Positions 11,614-23,490 of a stretch of DNA of 64,000 nt are shown in pieces. How positions within the stretch are numbered: the stretch's first letter is position 1; the number at the start of each line of letters is the position of its first letter. This DNA is from Adiantum capillus-veneris (lineage: Eukaryota > Streptophyta > Polypodiopsida > Polypodiales > Pteridaceae), in assembly GCA_014529385.2 (NCBI GenBank), contig CM043968.1, forward strand, positions 127,557,018 to 127,621,017. The letters run 5' to 3'. Both the position numbers and the translations under genes were made by a program. The notes below the pieces were generated by a model. It was not told where the DNA came from and did not search any database. It was given only the letters and a program-made list of their open reading frames with translations.

Positions 11614-13297
11614 TTACCTCTCTCTTGAAATCATAGTTGTCCTCGACTATGGGGAAGAGAAGGTAAAGCCTATTCATTAATCCTTTTTCTAGCGGGTAGC
11701 GGATCCCTATCTTACCCTACGACATCGTTCTGGAATGGATGACTAATCCATTTGGTGCTTGAGAGCCTAAGGTGCCACAAGAATGTCTACACATTAGTCA
11801 TATCAATCTTCCATAGTAGAGTGACAAGCTCTACTTGGTGTTTGGAAGACGTCGTCTCCACAAACATGATCCTAAGCATGCATACTTCTTAACATTTGTG
11901 CACAATAAAGAAAAAGATAATCTTATAAGATAAAAACTTTGTTCATTATAAACATTTTTACATTTGCTTACTCTAGGGAAGCATTGTAAGCATTGACAAG
12001 GTTTAGGTTATCCTTTTATTGTATGCCTTGCATCCACCTAGCATCTTCAAAAGGATAGTTCTTGAACTTAATAAGATACCGTTGGATAATCTTACCACCT
12101 CTCAATACCTTGTATTCATGTTGGAGAATGGACTCGGGCTGCACCACCTCTTCTTTTTCCTCGATCTCCGGTAGGTCTTCAGTAGTTGGTTCTTGAGGTA
12201 GCTCTCCTTTGTAAGGCTTTAGTAGGCTCACATGAAAAGCATTGTGTATGAGCCAATACTTGGGAAACTTGAGTTGATAGGCCATCTCATTGGTTGGCCT
12301 AAGAATTTGGAAGGGACCATAGTACCTTTTTGCTAGCTTAGCATAGTACTTCTGGTGTCCCGTAGGATTCTTGTCCGTTGTGTACCTTAGTCTAGCCTTG
12401 GGAAGTTTAAGCAAGACCCAATCATTTTCTTTAAAGGATTGGGCTCTTCTGTGCTTATCAGCGACAGCCTTTTCCCTTTGCTATGAGATAGAGATAGCAT
12501 CCTTAATCTTTTGGAAAATTTCTTGTAGGTCTTGGCTATACTCATTTGCAGTGAAAATCTTCCCATGTACCTTAAGTAGCAGAGGACTTTTGGATCTTCC
12601 CTCAACTACCTCAAAAGGTGCTTTTCTCGTGGAGGTACGTACAATATTATTGTACGCATACTTCACTAAGGGTAAGTACTTATTCCATTGGGACCTTTGA
12701 TCTACTTCCGTTACGTAGGCTTTTAGTAGATCAAGGATTGTTAGGTTAGCTATTTAACTTTGGCCATCTGTTTGCGGGTGATAGGCCCTTGTCCCTAAAT
12801 TCTCAAAGAGACCCTTCCAGAAATTACTGGTCATTCTAGAATCTCTATCCGACACTATGGACATTGGCAATCCATGGTACTTGAAGATTTGTAATACGAA
12901 GAGGGTTGCCATTTAATGGTCTTTGATAGTCTTTGAGCTTGTTTGCTAAACTTGTGTACTATCGTCCATATCCCTGTATTCCCAGGGATAGACTTAGGCA
13001 ATCGAAAGATAAAATCCATGGATATGCTCTCCCATGGTGAATCAGGGATTGGAAAAGGTTGAAGCAATCCAGGTTGCTTCCCTCTATCAAACTTTGTCTT
13101 TTGGCATACAAAAACATACTTTTGGATGTTTGCTTTCATGGCAGGCCAATAGAAATATGTTTCTATCCCTTATAGGGTAGACTGAATCCCTCTATGCCCC
13201 ACATAAGGAGGAGCATGAGATTCATACATTACTTTCTCACGTAGTGAGTTAGTAACACATAGTCTATTTCCATAGAGAAGATAACCATCTTGTAAGA
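11614..13297 (-). pseudogene. Chromovirus copy 2: truncated integrase and chromodomain
   Basis: Collinear with 15558-17280 of copy 3: PPT-side spacer, chromodomain (YLIKFKNYPFEDARWMQ at about 12100-12016), GPY/F-like integrase C-terminal region (YYGPFQILRPTNEMAYQL) and integrase core pieces up to the zinc-binding region. Homology stops abruptly at about 13297 in a CA-rich microsatellite, so gag, RT and the 5' LTR are gone. Small deletions remove parts of the integrase core (near 12785 and 12935). Confidence 0.88.
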
Positions 13298-13955
<658 letters not shown>

Positions 13956-15557
13956 TGTAACATTTAATGGCCTAAAAACTTGTGTGTAGCGGAAATTAGC
14001 ATGAACATAGTGGGCATTTCATTAGAATAGATTCCTAATGAGAATTATAAGAGTGCTTGGGTGGAGAGAGTAACAAAAAGCATAACACCTAGTCAGATAG
14101 CATCAACAATACTTTCAAAAGAGAGAGAAATTAAGCTATTGACAACAGTTGAGGACCGGATTTGCATGGAGCCGGTCCCCCCTCCAAAAGGCTTTGTATT
14201 ATGGTTTCTCCCATCAAGAGAGACATTGTACAATACAATTCTTTGTGTTCCTTCAAGACTAGCTAGTGCAATGAAGATGAAATATTGATGCACTAAGCAA
14301 AACACTTAGCAAACACAACATCAATTATCCCCGTTCTCAGACCTAAGACCTCACACACCTTCGAAGATGGTGAGAGCTAGCAGGGTATGAGAGTAGATTG
14401 AGAGGAAGAAGGAGTATCTTACGAGAAAGATGTACATCTCCTCACATAATCACTCATATTATCATAGATTAGCTTAGTAATTAGCTTGGTAGAGGATATG
14501 AGCATGCATTGAAGCTTGGCTCTTGGTTGGATTTGCATCCACATGCCAAGAGTGTGTCGATGTAGGCTTCTATCTCACAAGCTTGGAGTAGGTGATGAGC
14601 TCTCCATTAAAGCTTGGGAAGAGATAGTCTTCTTTACTTCACACATAGACCGTGTGTGAGTGTGTGTCTGATAATGCCTTGCAAAAATCAGCCCCCCTCT
14701 CTCTTGGGCGAGCCCTCTTGCTATTTGCTCTTGCTTTTCCCCCATTGGACCTCCCCAAGTCAAGCCAATGGCTATTAAGCAGCATAAGTGATAGCCTTCT
14801 GGCATGTGTCCCCCTTTCCCCTTTTGTGAGAGCTTAATCAATTAAACTTAATTGATTTAAATGAATTAAATCCCCATTGGACCTTTCCCCATTCTGACCA
14901 ATAGAAATTAAGTAGCCCATTGGGCTGCTCAATTCCTATTGGAGCCCTTCACGGGCTGTCCAATAATCATCCAGGAGACTTAATTTTCATCGGTTATTTT
15001 TATTGAGTGTTTTTAAATTAATTAAACTAGATTTACTCTAGCCTAATTCTCATTGGTCCACCTCCAAGGCCATCCAATAGGAATTGGGCACACCTTGTGG
15101 GCATCTAGGCTAGAGAGCTGACATGTGTCCCTAATTCCCTTTGTGTAAAGGGAGCCTATGTGTGTGTGTGTGTGTGTGACTTTCTCTCTCATCCCCTTAT
15201 CCTAAGGCTCGCCCCCTCCAAAGTAGGGATTTGAAAAGAATTTTTGGTCACACACAAAGCATCCAATTTCCCCTAGGGTTGACCTTTGGACACAACCTTT
15301 GAATTTTGGAACCTTAGCATTTTGGAAGTCTTAATGGGCTGAACCTTAGGGTCTTTTTAGCCCATTGTTGCACATGGATCTTTTGCAGATGGCCCCCCCT
15401 TTGGATCCCTATTTTTCCTCCTTTGGATCCCTACTATGGCTGGTCTGCTAGCTTAACCAATATTCTAGCTTTTTCTCCCCTGGCACTTCCCCATATTAAA
15501 TGATCAGTTTAACATGAGAAAATCATTTAGGAGAATTAGATATTGATTATTATGACA
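13956..15557 (-). repeat. 3' LTR of chromovirus copy 3 (1602 bp)
   Basis: Boundaries come from alignment with 21264-22840 and the TG/CA ends. It is directly followed on the right by the purine tract. It contains a dense CCAAT-box cluster (14740-15090). The ORFs inside it recur in the other LTR and are not genes. Confidence 0.93.
14740..15090. promoter_or_regulatory. CCAAT-box cluster in LTR
   Basis: About nine CCAAT or ATTGG pentamers lie within ~350 bp, in both orientations (for example CCCATTGGACC, GACCAATAG, CCTATTGGAG, CATCCAATAGG). The same cluster occurs in the other LTRs (about 10380-10690 and 22050-22400). CCAAT is the NF-Y binding core. A regulatory role in LTR transcription is inference. 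Confidence 0.45.
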
Positions 15558-15570
15558 GTACCTCTCTCTT
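15558..15570 (-). other. Polypurine tract of chromovirus copy 3
   Basis: Minus strand AAGAGAGAGGTAC immediately precedes the 3' LTR. This is the expected place for the plus-strand primer of reverse transcription. The same run flanks the LTR remnant at 3667 and the shared LTR at 11613. Confidence 0.7.
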
Positions 15571-15913
15571 GAAATCATAGTCGTCCTCGACTATGGTGTA
15601 GAGAAGATAAAGCATATTCATGAGTCCTTTTCTTAGCGGGTAGAGGATCCCTATGTTACCCTACGACATCATTCCACAATGGATGACTAGTCCATTTGGC
15701 ACTTGAGAGCCTGAGGCTGCCGCAAGCATGTCTGCACATTAGTCCTATCAGTCTTCCATAGTAGAGTGACAAGCTCTACTTGGTGTTTGGGAGACCTCGT
15801 CTCCGCAAACTTGATCTAAGCATGCATACTACTTCATTTTTGTGCACAATAAAGAAAAAGAGAGTCTTATAAGACAAAAAACTTTTTTCATTTTTAACAT
15901 TTTGTACATTTGC

Positions 15914-17350
15914 TTACTCTTGGGAAGCATTGTAAGCATTGACAAGGTTCAGGTTATCCTTTAATTGTATGCCTTGCATCCATCTAGCATCTTCAAAAGG
16001 ATAATTCTTAAACTTAATAAGATATCGTCGGATAGTCTTACCGCCTCTTAGTGCCTTGTCTTCATGTCGGAGAATGGACTTGGGCTGCAGCACCTCCTCT
16101 TGGTCCTCAATCTCTGGTGGGTCTTCAATAGTTGGTTCTTGAGGTGGCTCTCCTTTGTAAGGCTTTAATAGGCTTACATGGAAAGCATTGTGTATGAGCC
16201 AATGATTGGGCAACTTGAGTTGATAGGCCATTTCATTGATTGGCCTAAGAATCTGGAAGGGACCATAGTACCTTTTTGCTAGCTTAGCATAGTACTTTTG
16301 GTGGCCAGTAGGATTCTTGCCCGTCGCGTGCCTTAATCGAGCCTTGGGAAACTTTAATAAGACCCAATCATTTTCTTTAAAGGTTTGGGCTCTTCTGTGC
16401 TTGTCAGCAGCAGCCTTTTGCCTTTGCTGTGAGATAGAGATAGCATCCTTAATCTTTTGAAAAGATTCTTGTAGGTCTCGGCTATACTCATCTGCAGTGA
16501 AGATCTTCCCATGAACTTTAAGTAGCAAGGGATTTTTTGATCTTCCCTCAATTACCTCGAAATGTGCTTTTCCCGTGGAAGTATGTACAGTGTTATTGTA
16601 AGCATACTCCACTAAGGGTAAGTACTTCTCCCATTGGGATCTTTGATCTACTTCTGTTACATAGGCTTTTCGTAGATCTAAAATGGTTAGGTTAGCTATT
16701 TCACTTTGGCCATCCGTTTGTGGATGATAGGCCAAAGAGAAGTTTAGCCTCGTCCCTAAATTCTCAAAGAGACCCTTCTAGAAATTACTGGTCATTCTAG
16801 GATCTCTATCCGACACTATGGCCATTGGCAAGCCATGGTACTTGAAAATTTGTGAAATGAAGAGGGTTTCCATTTGATGCGCTTTGATAGTCTTTTTGAC
16901 AGGTATAAGATGAGCTTGTTTACTGAATCTGTCTACTATCGTAGATATTCCCGTATTCCCATGGATAGACTTAGGCAATCCAAAGATAAAATCCATGGAT
17001 ATGCTCTCCCATGGTGAATTATGGATTGGCAAGGGTTGAAGAAATCCAAGTTGCTTCCCTCTATCAAACTTTGTCTTTTGGCATACCACACATTTAGAAA
17101 CATACTCTTGTATGTTCACTTTCATGGTAGGCCAATAGAAATATGTTTCAATTCCCTTTAAGGTAGACTGAATCCCTCTATGCCCCGCATAAGGAGGAGC
17201 ATGAGATTCATACATTACTTTCTCACGTAGTGAGTTAGTAACGCATAGTCTATTGCCATAGAGAAGATAACCATCTTGTAAAGTAAATGGTTCTTCTTTC
17301 TTCCCTAATGCAAGGGCTGAAATCACATCTCTAGAATCGGGATCAATAGA
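15914..17350 (-). pseudogene. Chromovirus copy 3 integrase and chromodomain
   Basis: Zinc-binding region with H-x-H and C-V-V-C (about 17220-17080), catalytic core with MDF, IVSDRDPRMTS and [11 protein letters not shown] blocks (about 17000-16700), GPY/F-like module containing YYGPFQILRPINEM (about 16270) and a C-terminal chromodomain ending ARWMQ and a short tail (about 16100-15914). Polyprotein length is normal, but a TAG at about 16778 splits the core and a frameshift at about 17350 separates it from RNase H. It is a dead copy; the domain calls are secure. Confidence 0.9.
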
Positions 17351-18729
17351 AACTCATCTATCATTGAAGATTGATCATTGTGAGTTGCTATGGAAACCGC
17401 ATTCACTCTCGGTCGTCTTGAGAGTGCATCAGCTACTTGATTATGCTTGCCATCAATGTGAGAAATATGAAAATGAAATTGCGAAAGGAAATTTGCCCAC
17501 CTCATTTGTTTGTCGGAGAGCGTGGTCTGCGTCATGAAGTACTTAAGACTTTGGTGATCCGTTCGCAGAATGAAAGGAGTCCCCAATAAATAGTGCTTCC
17601 ATGAGTCTAAGGCATGTAGAACTGCAAGGAGTTCCTTTTCATATATGCCTAGAACTTGCTCAACAGGGTCGAGCCTTCGACTCTCATAGCCTATGGCGTT
17701 CCCTTCTTGGAGAAAAACAGCTCCAAGGCAATCACCACAAGCATCACATTGGACCTCAAATGGTTTTGAGAGATCCGGTAGTGAAACCATAGGTTGAGAG
17801 ATAAGATTTTCTTTAAGCTTTTTGAAAGCATTGCTCTCCTTAGCAGACCATGTATACCTAACGCTTTTCTTTGTTAGGTCATGTAATGGTCCCGCAATTT
17901 GTGAGAACTTTTCTATGAAGCGTCTATAGTATGAACACATACCTATAAAGCTTCTTAGTTCATGAAGATTCCTTGGTTTAGGCCATCCTTTTATTACCTC
18001 TAACTTTGATGGATCCATTTGGATGCTATCTTGAGAGATAATGTGACCTAAATACTGAATCTCTTGCAAGAAAAATTAACTTTTCTTTCGATTAACATAA
18101 AGTTTATTCTCTCTCAAAACTTGAAATATTACCTCGAGATGTTGCTTGTGTTCATCTAATGAATTAGAGTAGATGATAATATCATCAAAGAACACTCCAG
18201 TGAAGGTTCAATGAGGCCTGAACAGCTTCTCCATCAAGCGGTTGAATGTGGATGGTGCATTGGTCAAGCCAAAAGGCATGACAATGTATTCATAAAGACC
18301 AAATGTGGTGCGAAATGCGGTCTTTACAATGTCTTGATCAACTATCCTTATTTGATGATAGCCACTTTTTAGGTCAATCCTACTGAAGTAGGTTGCTCCT
18401 TGTAGCTTATCAAATAGGTCTTCTACCCGTGGAACGGGAAACCTATTCTTGATAGTGATCCTATTTAGTGCTCTATAGTCGACACACATACGATATGTGC
18501 CGTCTTTCTTTTGAACTAATAGCACAGGTGAGAAAAATGGAGATGAGCTAGGCCTAACCATGCCCTTCCCAACTAACTCATGCACTTGCCGCATAATCTC
18601 CTCTTGTTGAGCTTGAGAAACTCTATAAGGAGGTTTGTTAGGCCGTGAACTTCCCAACAAGTTCAATTGCATGGTCATCATTACCTCGTTTAGGAGGTAG
18701 CTCACAAGGTATGTCACCAATAAAAACAT
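17323..18729 (-). pseudogene. Chromovirus copy 3 reverse transcriptase and RNase H
   Basis: RT with [29 protein letters not shown] and [13 protein letters not shown] blocks (about 18600-18230), then the active-site FFDDIIIYS (about 18190), thumb, and RNase H with the ELLAVLHALDSWKHYLLG block (about 17650-17590) and HNQVADALSRR tether (about 17430). TGA at 18208 and a stop at about 18078 lie in the same frame, so one polyprotein was broken by point changes. It pairs with the integrase downstream. Confidence 0.92.
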
Positions 18730-19819
18730 CTTGAAACCCCTTGAGAAAATTGGATAACTCTAATTCCTTTTGGTTGCTTTTATTTTCTTTTGCTAAAGCA
18801 TTAGGTTCATTTTGAGAATCTTTAACAAAAATCATGTACACGGAAATAGAGCTCTTTATTGACTTGTTGAAATCTAGTGTATGTACAATGGGGATAGTGT
18901 TACCCGTTTCCTTAGCATCTATATACATGTCTTTTTCCCTGAACTTAAAGGAGATTCTCCTTTCAGGAAATTTAACATCTGCAGCCAGGCAGTCAAACCA
19001 TGGTGCCCCTAGGATTACATCCTTATTCTTGAGAGGAGAGATAAAGAAGTCCTCTTTGTCCACATAGCCTTGGACATGAAGCCTCAATTTCCTGATCAAG
19101 GGAGTGACTGAAGCTTCTTGCCCCTTGAAGGCACTGTCTGGGGGTAGGACATCTCCCATCTCGTAGGATTGTATGCCTAGCTTGGTGGCCAACTCTATAG
19201 ATATAAAATTGTGAGTAGAACCAGTGTCAAAGAGAATAAAAGCATCATGTTCTCTTACCTTTCCCCAAGCATGGCATAGAGGAGATCCTTTGTGATGAGT
19301 TTGGTGAGTCTCCTCCTCTTGGATTTCAACCAAGGAAGCTCTAGGAGGATCTTGGCGGTTGTTCTTTTGGGGACAAGCGCGGTACGCATGCCCTTGTTCG
19401 CCGCACTTGAAACACCGGTTATCCTTGCGATAACGCTCAAGCTCTTCAAGAGAGAGTTTGTTCTTACCTTTGTAAACTCCCTTCTCTTTAGCTTTGTTAG
19501 AGTTGCCCTTAGGAGACTTTTGGACATTGTCCTTCCCCTTAGGCTCGTTGGAACCCTTGTTTTTCGTGGGCTTATTATTTCTTTTAGCCCCCGTTTGGAA
19601 ATTGATTTCAGAGGCCACCATAGTATGGTGTATTACCGCCGATATGGTACGTGGCCTTTGGGAGTTGACATACTCCTCCATTTCTTTGGTTAAGCCCGCA
19701 CAAAATTGTTGCTTTTGCTCTCCAAAATGCAACTTTTTGAAGATAGTGGCTTTGAGTTGTAGGTCCCAAAACTTGTCTACATATTTGTGGATGGATTCAT
19801 AGGGAGAGAGCTTTAAGCT
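18640..19819 (-). pseudogene. Chromovirus copy 3 capsid C-terminus, zinc knuckle and protease
   Basis: Continues the gag frame after TGA 19820: helical capsid part, Lys-rich linker, a CCHC knuckle CFKCGEQGHAYRAC (about 19415-19372), then a retropepsin with the active site ILFDTGSTHNFIS (about 19230-19190) and the ILGAPWF flap-side block (about 19020). It ends in a frame change at about 18650 relative to RT. The knuckle binds RNA in nucleocapsid, and the protease matures the polyprotein. Confidence 0.9.
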
Positions 19820-20860
19820 TCACCATTCGGTGAGTACTTTGTCTTTGGCATCGGTGGCCAAAAACTGCTTCATAATGGAAGCTCTTAAAGCTTTCCATGT
19901 TCGTGGAGCTTCACCGTTGGCTCGTAGGCTAGACCACCATTTCCTGGAGGAATTTTGAAAGTGCATAGCTACATGGCGTAGCTTAGAGGACTCCGTGAAG
20001 CCCTCATCTCCAAACGCCGCATCGAATTGCTGGATAAAGGCCAAGACTTTGTCCGTAGCAGTAAAGGTGCCATCATAGGTAAGGAAAGAGATGCTCTTCC
20101 CTCCCTCTTTGAACTTCTTTAGCTTGGATGACCTCTTCCATGCGGCATATGATTTCCTATGGCCTCTTTTTTTTGATGGTTCAAAGGTTGCACCATCACT
20201 TTCTTCAAAAGGTGAAGAATTTGAAGAAGGTGGAAAAGAGGGTGACCTCTTTCTCTCCTTTTTCTTGTCTTGATCTTCGTTATTTTCACCATCACTTTCA
20301 TAAGAGGAAGAGGATGAAGAAGATGGAGAAGAGGGTGTCCTCTTTCTCGCCTTTGTCTTCTCTTTCTTTTTATCATCCCTCTTTGAATTATGGCGTGGAG
20401 AAGAGTGTGATGGTCTTCTCCGTTTTGGTGATGATGGAGAGCGTTTAGCCCGCCGTCTTTGTGGAGCCATCTCCGCCGAGGTGGCGGGAGACTCACTTCT
20501 TTCTCGTTCCTTTGTTGGAGGCTCTCGAGTTCTCCTTTGGGAAGGAGATGCATCATCAAGAAGTAAATTCTTGAGTCCTTCGTACGGATTCTCTTCTTCT
20601 TCTCGAATCGGAGAGAGACCTCTTTTGGGAGTCTCACAAGGAGGCTTCCTAGGTGTTCTCTCGTCATGGTGATGAGCTTGGAGAATCCCGTGAGCACGGA
20701 GCTGCCATTGCACTTCACTTTGGAGAGATGGATTGCCCATGGCTTGTTGAAGCCTAGAAACAAGATAGTTAACAAGCATCGAAGCATCATTAGTATCTTG
20801 CTCATTAGCAAAATCAAAGTTATCAACATTAATTTCACTCTCTTTACTATTGTCAGCCAT
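19820..20860 (-). CDS. Chromovirus copy 3 Gag N-terminal part with RS-rich domain
   Basis: 346 codons from ATG 20860. Residues ~1-60 are acidic. Residues ~75-260 are rich in Arg, Ser, Lys and Pro with RRRPSHSSP-like and poly-Ser runs. Residues ~270-346 are a retrotransposon-gag capsid segment (FLTYDGTF, FAAFGDE-like, WWSSLRA). The ORF ends at a TGA in the middle of the capsid fold, and the same frame continues as capsid, so the stop is either readthrough or inactivation. Copy 1 has TGA at the same codon. The RS-rich domain before the capsid resembles SR-protein tails and could bind RNA (inference). Confidence 0.85.
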   Translation of the reverse strand: MADNSKESEINVDNFDFANEQDTNDASMLVNYLVSRLQQAMGNPSLQSEVQWQLRAHGILQAHHHDERTPRKPPCETPKRGLSPIREEEENPYEGLKNLLLDDASPSQRRTREPPTKERERSESPATSAEMAPQRRRAKRSPSSPKRRRPSHSSPRHNSKRDDKKKEKTKARKRTPSSPSSSSSSSYESDGENNEDQDKKKERKRSPSFPPSSNSSPFEESDGATFEPSKKRGHRKSYAAWKRSSKLKKFKEGGKSISFLTYDGTFTATDKVLAFIQQFDAAFGDEGFTESSKLRHVAMHFQNSSRKWWSSLRANGEAPRTWKALRASIMKQFLATDAKDKVLTEW

Positions 20861-21250
20861 TCTAGCAACTTTTTAGGTGTACTTTGGCACTTCAAGCCCT
20901 AGTTGCTACTCCTCTTTACCCTTTTAGAAAAAGCACTCAAGCTACTGTACCCGCAGCTCGAATACCATTAATTGCAAGGAATAGAAGAGAGGGTCTTTCG
21001 ACACCAAAACAGCACCGACTCCTGCCAAGCTTCTAATAGCTCAATAGTGGTTAAGCCGTAGGCAAGCCCCATAGGACTCCACTATTAAGACCATAGCTCT
21101 CGACGGTGATGCCCCGTTAACTGCACAAAGGCAGGCGCACTACAAGGATGAAGAATCCCTATTCTACTTACTCACAGGCAATTAATAATACCAACCATTT
21201 ATAGCTAGCTTGAGGACCTCCCTTCTTGAGCAAGAAAAGAGAAACCTTGT

Positions 21251-21262
21251 GCTCTGATACCA
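21251..21262 (-). other. Primer-binding site, initiator-Met tRNA type
   Basis: Minus strand TGGTATCAGAGC, two bases inside the 5' LTR end. This is the 3'-end complement of plant initiator tRNA-Met, the usual primer of plant chromoviruses. It fixes the LTR boundary at 21264. Confidence 0.9.
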
Positions 21263-21263
21263 A

Positions 21264-22840
21264 TGTAACATTTAATGGCCTAAAAACTTGTGTGTAGCAA
21301 AAATTAGCATGAACATAGTGGGCATTTCATTAGAATAGATTCCTAATGAGAATTACAAGAGTGCTTGGGTGGAGAGAGCAACAAAAAGCATAACACCTAG
21401 TCAGATAGCATCAACAATACTTTCAAAAGAGAGAGAAATTAAGCTATTGACAACAGTTGACGACCGGATTTGCATGGATCCGGTCCCCCCTCCAAAAGGC
21501 TTTGTATTATGGTTTCTCCCATCAAGAGAGACATTGTACAATACAATTCTTTGTGTTCCTTCAAGACTAGCTAGTGCAATGAAGATGAAAGCTTGGTGCA
21601 CTAAGCAAAACACTTAGCAAACACAACATCAATTATCCCCGTTCTCAGACCCAAGACCTCACACACCTTCGAAGATGGTGAGAGCTAGCAGGGTATGAGA
21701 GTAGATTGAGAGGAAGAAGGAGTATCTTATGAGAAAGATATAAATCTCCTCACATAATCACTCATATTAGCATAGCTTAGCTTAGTAATTATCTTGGTAG
21801 AGGATATGAGCATGCATTGAATTTTGGATTTTGGTTGGATTTGCATCCACATGCCAAGAGTGTGTCGATGTAGGCTTCTATCTCACAAGCTTGGAGTAGG
21901 TGATGAGCTCTCCATTAAAGCTTGGGAAGAGATAGTCTTCTTTACTTCACACATAGACCGTGTGTGAGTGTGTGTGTGTGTGATAATGCCTTGCAAAAAT
22001 CAGCCCCCCCTCTCTCTTGGGCGAGCCCTCTTGCTATTTGCTATTGATTTTCCCCCATTGGACCTCCCCAAGTCAAGCCGATGGCTATTAAGCAGCATAA
22101 GTGATAGCCTTCTAACATGTGTCCCCCTTTCCCCTTTTGTGAGAGCTTAATCAATTAAACTTAATTGATTTGAATGAATTGAATCTCCATTGGACCTTTC
22201 CCCATTCTGGCCAATAGGAATTAAGTAGCCCATTGGGCTGCTCAATTCCTATTGGACCCTTTCACGGACTGTCCAATAATCATCCAGGAGACTTAATTTT
22301 CATTGGTTCTTTTTATTAAGTGTTTTTAAATTAATTAAACTAGATTTACTCTAGCCTAATTCTCATTGGTCCACCTCCAAGGCCATCCAATAGGAATTGG
22401 GCACACCTTGTGGGCATCTTGGCTAGGGAGCTGACATGTGTCCCTAATTCCCTTTGTGTAAAGGGAGCATGTGTGTGTGTGTGATTTTCTCTCTCATCCC
22501 CTACTCCTAAGGATCGCCCCCTCCCAAGTAGGGATTTGAAAAGACTTTTTGGTCACACACAAAGCATCCAATTTCCCCTAGGGTTGACCTTTGGACACAA
22601 CCTTTGAATTTTGGAACCTTAGCACTTTGGAAGTCTTAATGGGCTGAACCTTAGGGTCCTTTTAGCTCATTGTTGCACATGGCTCTTTTGTAGATGGCCC
22701 CCCCTTTGGATCCCTACTGTGGCCGGTCTGCTAGCTTAACCAATATTCTAGCTTTTTCTCCCCTGGCACTTCCCCATATTAAATGATCAGTTTAACATGA
22801 AAAAATCATTTAGGAGAATTAGATATTGATTATTATGACA
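21264..22840 (-). repeat. 5' LTR of chromovirus copy 3 (1577 bp)
   Basis: Starts TGTAACATTTAATGG and ends ATTATTATGACA on +. Aligns end to end with 13956-15557; a short duplicated CTTTGGATCCCTA segment present near 15400-15430 is absent here, and a (TG)n tract differs in length. The flanking sequence to the right is unrelated. Confidence 0.93.
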
Positions 22841-23249
22841 CTTTTTGATTGAATTGTCCAAAAAATCATAAAATTTTGGAAATTTGAAGGGCAAGAATGC
22901 ATGCCAAAAATCATCCCTGGTGAGTCCATTCACCTACTTGCTGTGGCATATTTCTTGATTGGTATGGTGAGAACCCCTTTTATAAAGCGTTTCTATGCTA
23001 CCCCAAGAGTATGAAAACTCATGTTTTAACTAAGTTGCCCCTCTTGTGGAAAATGCCTTGGCCCTGCCCTATCATCAAGTCCCTACCTAAATATTGCATG
23101 CAAGTCCCTATTGACCATATGAAGCTACTGGCAACCTCACCCTTTCAAGAAACCTCCACTACCCTAGTTGAATCGTAAAGAATGGTAAGCCCAATAATCA
23201 TTTGTCATACCTAGACATATGTCTGCTCGCCGATGCATCCCGTGCTCCG
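22841..23249. other. No gene recognised
   Basis: Unique AT-rich sequence right of the chromovirus. No ORF with family features and no repeat is seen. Confidence 0.4.
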
Positions 23250-23490
23250 AGGTTTCACCTCAAAATATGTAAGTGTAGCATGCAAGTTTACTTGGAGGGG
23301 TTTTTTATATAGCAAAGAGTTACAAAATTACATGTACAAGAGGGGTTTAAAAATGGAAAATTGAAAAAAAGTTACATGTTTATGAAGGAAGAGGGGTCTT
23401 TTAATTCATGATGAAGTGTGTGTGTAGAGGGGTTTTAAAAATACCTCTTGAATGCACATGCGATAGGTATTTCTGAAAGGTGAACCCCCC
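23250..23490. mobile_element. Second, diverged copy of the GGGGGGTTCAC MITE-like repeat
   Basis: In reverse orientation it starts GGGGGGTTCACC (ending at 23490 on +), followed by GGTATTT and AAAACCCCTC blocks in the same order as in 8846-9084, and its far side again has a GGAGGGGTTTT block near 23300. The left terminus is too diverged to place exactly. There is no coding capacity. Confidence 0.4.

Larger units (their letters stand above)
13956..22840 (-). mobile_element. Full-length Ty3/gypsy chromovirus, copy 3
   Basis: Two LTRs (13956-15557 and 21264-22840), a tRNA-iMet-type PBS next to the 5' LTR and a purine tract next to the 3' LTR bound a 5706-bp internal region coding on the minus strand for gag, zinc knuckle, protease, RT, RNase H, integrase and chromodomain. 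LTR termini are TG...CA (TGTCATAA...TGTTACA on the minus strand). Several stops and frameshifts break the polyprotein. The 5-bp flanks (TGTTT left, CTTTT right) do not match, so no intact target duplication is visible; end decay or LTR recombination could explain this. The two LTRs look very similar by eye. Confidence 0.93.

Noticed and set aside
14061-14288. Small ORF found again at 21369-21617
   Set aside because: Both lie in LTRs of the same element and have counterparts on the other strand; this is repeat identity, not a conserved gene.
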